In this document: piece after piece, positions 6,656 to 9,756 of the stretch
How positions within the stretch are numbered: the first letter of the stretch is position 1
How the letters are laid out: every line of letters begins with the position of its first letter
NCBI GenBank assembly: GCA_947589695.1
Contig: CANQBY010000034.1
Coordinates: 1 to 9,756, forward strand
Reading direction: 5' to 3'
Length of the DNA stretch: 9,756 nucleotides
Source of the DNA: an uncultured Bacilli bacterium
GTDB taxonomy: Bacteria > Bacillota_I > Bacilli_A > RF39 > UBA660
The notes under the pieces: generated by a model
Seen by the model: the letters and a program-made list of their open reading frames with translations, nothing else
Told to the model about the DNA's origin: nothing
Databases searched by the model: none
Position numbers and translations under genes: made by a program

Positions 6656-7053
6656 TATTCTCTCCAACTTTCATAACCATCCGTTATATAGTCTCTACAA
6701 CTTATATAAGCATCAATATTGACATTTCCTCTTGTTTTATTCGCTTTTACATAACCACTGCAAGCATTGCCATCTAAATCAAGTAAATTAACATCTAAAT
6801 TATAAGTATTTAATACACTTCTTGTAATTGTTATATAATCACTATTTAAATTTTCATCATAATAATCATCTAAATATACTCTAGCTTGATTTTCTAATTT
6901 TTCTTCTAAATCATAATAATAATTTATTGTTACTTCTTCATCTAAAGAATCATATAAAGTATAAATATAATAAATAGCCACTATCAAAAATATTCCTAAA
7001 ACACCTGATAAGACTAACATTTCTCGAAGTCCCCAACCATTTTTATTAAGCAT
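6655..7053 (-). CDS. Prepilin-like small membrane protein (possible pseudopilin)
   Basis: A 132-aa protein whose N-terminus, MLNKNG followed by WGLREMLVLSGVLGIFLIV, resembles a type IV prepilin/pseudopilin: short basic leader, Gly at -1, a hydrophobic/aromatic +1 (Trp here, usually Phe), Glu at +5 (Glu11), then a hydrophobic helix. In that family a prepilin peptidase cuts after the Gly and the helix packs in a pilus or secretion filament. The outside domain carries LEEKL, C98-SGYV, and AYISC119-x-x-Y-x-x-DGY, shared with the downstream gene; the two cysteines are 21 residues apart. I chose the ATG at 7051-7053 (GGTGA 5 nt upstream) over a GTG at 7060-7062, which has no binding site and would lengthen the leader. 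It is first in a two-gene operon. No pilus ATPase or peptidase is in the window, so the pilin role is inferred. Confidence 0.72.
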   Translation of the reverse strand: MLNKNGWGLREMLVLSGVLGIFLIVAIYYIYTLYDSLDEEVTINYYYDLEEKLENQARVYLDDYYDENLNSDYITITRSVLNTYNLDVNLLDLDGNACSGYVKANKTRGNVNIDAYISCRDYITDGYESWRE

Positions 7054-7070
7054 AATCTTCACCCAATTTA

Positions 7071-7099
7071 ATTATACCTATAATTTTATAATTTAGCAA
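7071..7099 (-). promoter_or_regulatory. Promoter of the pilin-like gene pair
   Basis: TTGCTA (7094-7099) and a perfect TATAAT (7071-7076) with a 17-bp spacer on the minus strand. Transcription would start near 7064, leaving a very short leader (about 11 nt) that just includes the GGTGA of the ATG at 7053. Confidence 0.6.
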
Positions 7100-7101
7100 T
7101 T

Positions 7102-7121
7102 AAAAAGAACTATTTTGTTCT
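7102..7121 (-). terminator. Weak intrinsic terminator after the 95-aa gene
   Basis: In minus-strand RNA a 5-bp stem AGAAC/GUUCU with a 6-nt loop is followed by a U-run (7102-7106). The loop and left arm overlap the end of the 95-aa gene (stop 7110-7112). The stem is short, so some readthrough into the pilin-like pair is possible. Confidence 0.5.
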
Positions 7122-7397
7122 CTCTTGAATAAAAAATGGTCCAAACTCTAAATTAGTACTTATACTACTTCTATTATACCGATACATTTTATAACCTAGA
7201 CCTGTACATGAATAAACAGTTCCATCATCATATTTTTTAGTTACTTCACTTATGCAAAATACGGGATCTTTCATTTGTCTAGCTCGAAAATAATCAATGA
7301 AAAAACAAATAATCCACACAATAATTAAGGATAATATTACTATTTTAACAATATCTCCTTTTCTTATTTTATTTTTATCAATAACTTTATCAATCAT
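7110..7397 (-). CDS. Small single-pass membrane protein of unknown function
   Basis: A 95-aa protein with a charged N-terminus (1-15), one membrane segment (about 16-36) and an outside domain with the pattern FCI-x7-YDDG-x4-CTGLGYKMYRYN. I associate the FCI...YDDG...GLGYK pattern with a group of small, uncharacterised Bacillota membrane proteins, but cannot name its function. In the members I recall, the stretch before GLGYK is less cysteine-rich; here Cys48 and Cys64 could form a disulfide. The ATG at 7395-7397 follows GGGAG about 9 nt upstream. It has its own promoter, divergent from the gene at 7533, and a weak terminator at its end, so it forms a one-gene unit upstream of the pilin-like pair. 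Coding is well supported; function is unknown. Confidence 0.75.
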   Translation of the reverse strand: MIDKVIDKNKIRKGDIVKIVILSLIIVWIICFFIDYFRARQMKDPVFCISEVTKKYDDGTVYSCTGLGYKMYRYNRSSISTNLEFGPFFIQERTK

Positions 7398-7422
7398 CTT
7401 AATCGCTCCCTATTATATTTTT

Positions 7423-7451
7423 ATTATATCTTTATTTTCACTTAAAATCAA
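7423..7451 (-). promoter_or_regulatory. Promoter of the 95-aa membrane protein gene
   Basis: TTGATT (7446-7451) and a perfect TATAAT (7423-7428) with a 17-bp spacer on the minus strand; start near 7416. A second TATAAT lies at 7412-7417. The -35 box overlaps the end of one copy of the TCACTTAAAATCA direct repeat, so a protein bound there could affect this promoter directly. Confidence 0.6.
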
Positions 7452-7471
7452 TAATAAATCACTTAAAATCA
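7438..7471. promoter_or_regulatory. Direct-repeat operator with 21-bp periodicity (LytTR-like)
   Basis: The 13-bp sequence TCACTTAAAATCA occurs twice, at 7438-7450 and 7459-7471, exactly 21 bp apart (two helical turns). Its first nine bases, TCACTTAAA, resemble the half sites of LytTR-family response regulators (AgrA-type ACAGTTAAG; ComE-type with a CA-x-TT core), which bind two 9-bp direct repeats separated by about 12 bp. It lies between two divergent promoters, directly upstream of the plus-strand -35 and overlapping the minus-strand -35. The repeat is certain; the binding protein is inferred. Confidence 0.55.
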
Positions 7472-7476
7472 TCAAT

Positions 7477-7505
7477 TTGACTTTCCGAGTCTAATATGTT
7501 ACAAT
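7477..7505 (+). promoter_or_regulatory. Promoter of the 96-aa gene
   Basis: TTGACT (7477-7482) and TACAAT (7500-7505), each one mismatch from consensus, with a 17-bp spacer; start near 7512. The LytTR-like direct repeat ends 5 bp before the -35 box, an activator-type position. Confidence 0.7.
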
Positions 7506-7532
7506 ATAAACCAACTTAGAAGGGGGAATTTT

Positions 7533-7823
7533 ATGAAAACTACCGAAGATTTTCTAAAAGCCAGATATAACACTAAACTAGACGAAATAAACACTACTTT
7601 AAGTACCGCAACCATTATTAGTTATCCTGTTTTTTTAGCATTCTATCTTGATCTTCAAAGATGTATTTTTGCAGAATGTGATCAATCTAAAATAAATTTA
7701 TTTGCTTATTCTCTTATTAATATAAAAGTAATAACTCATAGCATTCAAGAAAAAAAGGATATAGCTAATCTAAAAGTAGAATTAACTAATATTATAAATG
7801 CTAATCCTAAAATCAGGAAATAA
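7533..7823 (+). CDS. Small protein of unknown function
   Basis: A 96-aa protein that I do not recognise. It looks soluble and mostly helical: a charged N-terminal stretch (MKTTEDFLKARYNTKLDEIN), a hydrophobic middle (about residues 26-41) with Cys44 and Cys49 just after it, and a charged C-terminal helix ending in a basic tail. The hydrophobic stretch is short and interrupted by a Pro, so a membrane segment is possible but weak. It is clearly expressed as a gene: an almost perfect sigma-A promoter, a GAAGGGGG ribosome binding site 6 nt before the ATG, and a strong terminator 20 nt after the stop. It is divergent from the 95-aa membrane protein gene and shares its control region, so the two may respond to the same signal. 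Confidence 0.7.
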   Translation: MKTTEDFLKARYNTKLDEINTTLSTATIISYPVFLAFYLDLQRCIFAECDQSKINLFAYSLINIKVITHSIQEKKDIANLKVELTNIINANPKIRK

Positions 7824-7835
7824 AAATTAAACCAT

Positions 7836-7868
7836 AAAAAAAATGCCCAAAGGCATTTATTTTTTTTC
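7836..7868. terminator. Bidirectional terminator between the 96-aa gene and rplL
   Basis: A 7-bp perfect stem AAATGCC/GGCATTT (7841-7847, 7852-7858) with a CAAA loop, flanked by an A-run on the left and a T-run on the right. It ends the plus-strand 96-aa gene and, on the minus strand, the rplJ-rplL transcript, so rplJL is not co-transcribed with any rpoB here. Confidence 0.9.
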
Positions 7869-8237
7869 TTAAACTAACTCTACTTCAGCGCCAGCTTCTT
7901 CAAGTTGAGCTTTAAGTGCTTCGGCTTCTTCAGATGGAATATTTTCTTTTAAGTTACCACCATTATCAGCGATACCCTTAGCTTCAACTAAGCCAAGACC
8001 AGTAACTTCTTTAATAATTTTGATAACTGCAATTTTATTTCCACCTGCACTTTTAAGAACTACAGTCTTAGTAGAAGGTCCTTCCTCTACTGCAGCTCCT
8101 GCAGCTGGAGCAGCAACTGCAACCGCACTAGGATCTACTCCAAATTCTTCTTTCATTGCATCAACTAATTCTTTAACTTCAAGAATAGTCATTTCTTTTA
8201 AAGCACTAATAAAATCTTCTTTTGTTAATTTTGCCAT
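7869..8237 (-). CDS. rplL: 50S ribosomal protein L7/L12
   Basis: L7/L12, 122 aa, the dimeric stalk protein that recruits translational GTPases such as EF-G. It has the N-terminal dimerisation domain (about 1-32), an Ala-rich hinge (about 38-50) and a C-terminal domain with the factor-binding helix region NKIAVIKIIKEVTGLGLVEA. The stretch before it, STKTVVLK, lacks the EFDV-like segment seen in most relatives. The loop after EAK reads GIADNGGNLKENI where a Pro-Lys pair is common. The domain is otherwise complete and ends in the usual acidic EEAGAEVELV. A GAAAGGAA ribosome binding site lies upstream of the ATG at 8235-8237. It follows rplJ by 16 nt and is the last gene of the operon; a strong terminator follows. 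Confidence 0.97.
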   Translation of the reverse strand: MAKLTKEDFISALKEMTILEVKELVDAMKEEFGVDPSAVAVAAPAAGAAVEEGPSTKTVVLKSAGGNKIAVIKIIKEVTGLGLVEAKGIADNGGNLKENIPSEEAEALKAQLEEAGAEVELV

Positions 8238-8253
8238 TTCAAATCATTCCTTT

Positions 8254-8745
8254 CTAATTTTCTAATTTTTCGGCATATAAATTTAAACCAATTGCTAAAT
8301 TTCTTACATGTTCCATCATACCAGCTGCAAGCATAGTAAGTAATCCTTCATAAGATGGAATAGAAGCATATTCTTTAATAACTGTTAAATCTGCAGTTTG
8401 ACCATTAATAATTCCTACTCTAATTTTCATTTTGTCATGATCTTTTGCAAATTCACTTATAGCTTTAATTGGTTCAAGTAAATTTTTTCCAAACATAACT
8501 GCATTTGGACCTTCTAAGAAACTATCTAAGTTAAGGTTCATATCATCTAAAGCTCTTTTTAAAAGAGTATTTTTATAAACTTTAACTTCTGCATTAGTTT
8601 CTCTTAAAGTTTTTCTTAGCTCACTAACTTCACTAACTGTTAAACCTTGATATTCAAATAAAATAACAGATTCACTATTTTTAAGTTTATCAGTTATTTC
8701 ACTAACAATTGCTTTTTTAGTGTCTAATATCTTTGTACTTGCCAT
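8254..8745 (-). CDS. rplJ: 50S ribosomal protein L10
   Basis: L10, 163 aa, the base of the L7/L12 stalk: its N-terminal domain binds 23S rRNA and its C-terminal helix carries L7/L12 dimers. The N-terminal LFEYQGLTVSEVSELRKTLR, the VYKNTLLKRAL stretch and the EGPNAVMFG motif are typical. The C-terminal helix (MLAAGMMEHVRNLAIGLNLYAEKLEN) is complete, and the length is normal for Bacillota. The ATG at 8743-8745 has an excellent AGAGGAGG site. The gene is preceded by its own promoter and a leader with a terminator, so L10 (with L12) probably limits its own synthesis by transcription attenuation, as known for Bacillus subtilis. Confidence 0.97.
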   Translation of the reverse strand: MASTKILDTKKAIVSEITDKLKNSESVILFEYQGLTVSEVSELRKTLRETNAEVKVYKNTLLKRALDDMNLNLDSFLEGPNAVMFGKNLLEPIKAISEFAKDHDKMKIRVGIINGQTADLTVIKEYASIPSYEGLLTMLAAGMMEHVRNLAIGLNLYAEKLEN

Positions 8746-8768
8746 TTTTTCCTCCTCTTATATTTATC

Positions 8769-8792
8769 AAAAAAGCTTCCTTTTCGGGAAGC
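8769..8792 (-). terminator. Attenuator terminator of the L10 leader
   Basis: Six-bp perfect stem GCTTCC/GGAAGC, loop of 6 nt, then six T residues on the minus strand, about 25 nt before the rplJ start. It is conditional: its 5' arm overlaps the antiterminator pairing at 8786-8817. Confidence 0.88.
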
Positions 8793-8873
8793 ATAAAATA
8801 ACTTTATTTTTCTCCCCTCGGTAGGATTATTAAAGATTAAATCTCCCTACTGTCTTCGGTTTGCTTAATTGAT
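8769..8873 (-). ncRNA. L10 leader: autoregulatory attenuator upstream of rplJ
   Basis: The minus-strand leader has the conserved L10-leader core, AAGACAGTAGGGAG pairing back through CCTACCGAGG (about 8816-8854), the kink-turn structure bound by L10(L12). It is followed by a terminator: GCTTCC/GGAAGC with a 6-nt loop and six T residues (8769-8792). An alternative pairing exists: GGGGAG (8812-8817) can pair with CUUCCC (8786-8791), enclosing an AAAAUA/UAUUUU stem (8795-8810). This antiterminator would destroy the terminator's left arm. L10 binding the core would be expected to favour the terminator. Confidence 0.88.
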
Positions 8874-8879
8874 ATAAGT

Positions 8880-8908
8880 ATTATATTACAATTTTAATTA
8901 AATGTCAA
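8880..8908 (-). promoter_or_regulatory. Promoter of rplJ-rplL
   Basis: A fully consensus sigma-A promoter: TTGACA (8903-8908), 17 bp, TATAAT (8880-8885) on the minus strand; start near 8873. The -35 box lies inside the last codons of rplA (Phe-Asp-Ile, TTTGACATT) and the rplA stop (8898-8900) lies in the spacer. Confidence 0.88.
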
Positions 8909-9596
8909 AAGAATTTTTATCTAATTTAATACCAGGACCCATTGTACTAGTAAGAGTTATATTACTAATAAATACACCTTTAACACTTGCTGGTTTAGCT
9001 TTTGCTACTGTAGACACTACATAACTTAAATTTTCTTTTAATTGTTGTTCTGTAAATGAAGCTTTACCAATAATGGTATGAATGTTACCAAAACTATCAT
9101 TTTTATAAGCAACCATACCTTTATTAATATCATTTACAGCTTTAACAACATCAGTAGTAACTGTACCTGTTTTAGGGTTAGGCATTAAACCTTTAGGTCC
9201 TAAAACTTTACCAATTTTACCAAGCTCTGGCATCATATCTGGAGTTGCTACTATTACATCAAAATCAAACCAATTTTCTTTGGCGATTTTATCTAACATG
9301 TCTTTATCTCCAACATATGTAGCTCCTGCTTCTTTTGCTTTTTGAGCTGCGTCACCTTTAGCTATAACTAAAACCTTTTTAGTTTTACCCGTTCCATTAG
9401 GAAGTACAAAACTTCCTCTTAAATTTTGGTCAGATTTCTTCGCATCAACATTTAATTTAATAGCTACTTCAATCGTACTATCAAATTTCGTAACACTTGT
9501 TTCCTTAACTAATTTTACAGCTTCATCTAAGCTATATAATTTGTTAGCGTCCACTTTTTTTGATGCTTCCACATATTTTTTTCCGTGTTTACTCAA
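8898..9596 (-). CDS. rplA: 50S ribosomal protein L1
   Basis: L1, 232 aa, binds 23S rRNA helices 76-78 and forms the mobile L1 stalk that helps release deacylated tRNA. The MSKHGKKY start, the FVLPNGTGK loop, the KIGKVLGPKGLMPNPKTGTVT signature (the family hallmark) and the final SSTMGPG-like TSTMGPGIKLD are all there, and the length is normal. The start codon is TTG (9594-9596), supported by AGGAGG about 9 nt upstream and by alignment to the family start. In other bacteria L1 represses its own operon mRNA; no such site is visible here. It follows the preceding reading frame by 49 nt with no promoter seen, so it is co-transcribed with it. Confidence 0.97.
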   Translation of the reverse strand: MSKHGKKYVEASKKVDANKLYSLDEAVKLVKETSVTKFDSTIEVAIKLNVDAKKSDQNLRGSFVLPNGTGKTKKVLVIAKGDAAQKAKEAGATYVGDKDMLDKIAKENWFDFDVIVATPDMMPELGKIGKVLGPKGLMPNPKTGTVTTDVVKAVNDINKGMVAYKNDSFGNIHTIIGKASFTEQQLKENLSYVVSTVAKAKPASVKGVFISNITLTSTMGPGIKLDKNSFDI

Positions 9597-9645
9597 AATT
9601 ATTCCCTCCTATCTGTGGTATTTTAAGATGGATTTCTTTTTTTAT

Positions 9646-9756
9646 TTATTCTTCTTCTTTAGTTTCTTCTTCTTTTTCTTCGTCACCAATTACAGGTACT
9701 TCAGCATTAAATTCTTTAGCTTCAGCTTCCATTTCGGCAAGTTCCGCATCCCGTTT
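9646..9756 (-). CDS. rplK: Probable 50S ribosomal protein L11, acidic C-terminal tail only
   Basis: The last 36 codons of a gene that runs off the right edge: KRDAELAEMEAEAKEFN followed by an acidic tail ending in repeated Glu and a TAA stop at 9646-9648. Position directly upstream of rplA in the same direction makes rplK the expected gene. L11 normally ends just after a GTARSMGI motif, which is outside the window, so this would be an extra acidic C-terminal extension of 30 or more residues. The composition (Glu and Lys rich, helical) does not itself identify the protein; the name rests on gene order. Confidence 0.55.
   Translation of the reverse strand, partial: KRDAELAEMEAEAKEFNAEVPVIGDEEKEEETKEEE

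Noticed and set aside
7297..7494. A 65-codon plus-strand frame opposite the start of the 95-aa gene.
   Set aside because: It runs antisense through a membrane segment and across two promoters and the direct repeat, with no ribosome binding site.
8020..8265. An 81-codon plus-strand frame opposite rplL.
   Set aside because: It is antisense to the Ala-rich hinge of L7/L12, a usual source of long false frames.

Overview
The window is AT-rich, uses the standard genetic code (Trp is TGG in all the clear genes; all stops seen are TAA or TAG) and has Gram-positive features: strong AGGAGG-type ribosome binding sites, sigma-A promoters of the TTGACA-17-TATAAT type, intrinsic terminators, a Gram-positive-length S12 and an L10 leader. 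It most likely comes from a low-GC Bacillota, perhaps a gut Bacilli/RF39- or Erysipelotrichales-like lineage. The exact taxon cannot be fixed from this sequence.

Layout. Positions 1-3141 (minus strand) are the str operon, transcribed right to left as rpsL, rpsG, fusA, tuf (tuf is cut by the window edge). Its promoter and a long leader hairpin lie at 3193-3270. Positions 7869-9756 (minus strand) are the end of a probable rplK, then rplA, the L10 leader attenuator, rplJ and rplL. In most Bacillota rpoB-rpoC would join these two blocks. Here about 4.7 kb of unrelated genes lies between them, bounded by terminators.

The insert holds, from left to right: (i) a 132-nt candidate small RNA on the minus strand (about 3338-3469), with its own promoter and terminator and a body of two tandem 49-nt repeats; (ii) a plus-strand single-chain MacB/FtsX-type ABC exporter (3711-6275); (iii) a convergent minus-strand pair of small membrane-anchored paralogues with two conserved cysteines (6299-7053), one with a prepilin-like N-terminus; (iv) two small divergent genes (7110-7397 minus, 7533-7823 plus) whose shared control region carries a 9-bp direct repeat with 21-bp periodicity, resembling a LytTR response-regulator site; (v) a bidirectional terminator shared with rplL.

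The ribosomal blocks supply translation factors and ribosomal proteins (S12, S7, EF-G, EF-Tu; probable L11, L1, L10, L7/L12) and show classical regulation. The insert is accessory, envelope-directed material. The tandem-repeat RNA, which is built like a type III antitoxin RNA but has no toxin gene beside it, and the LytTR-like control region are the parts most worth following up.
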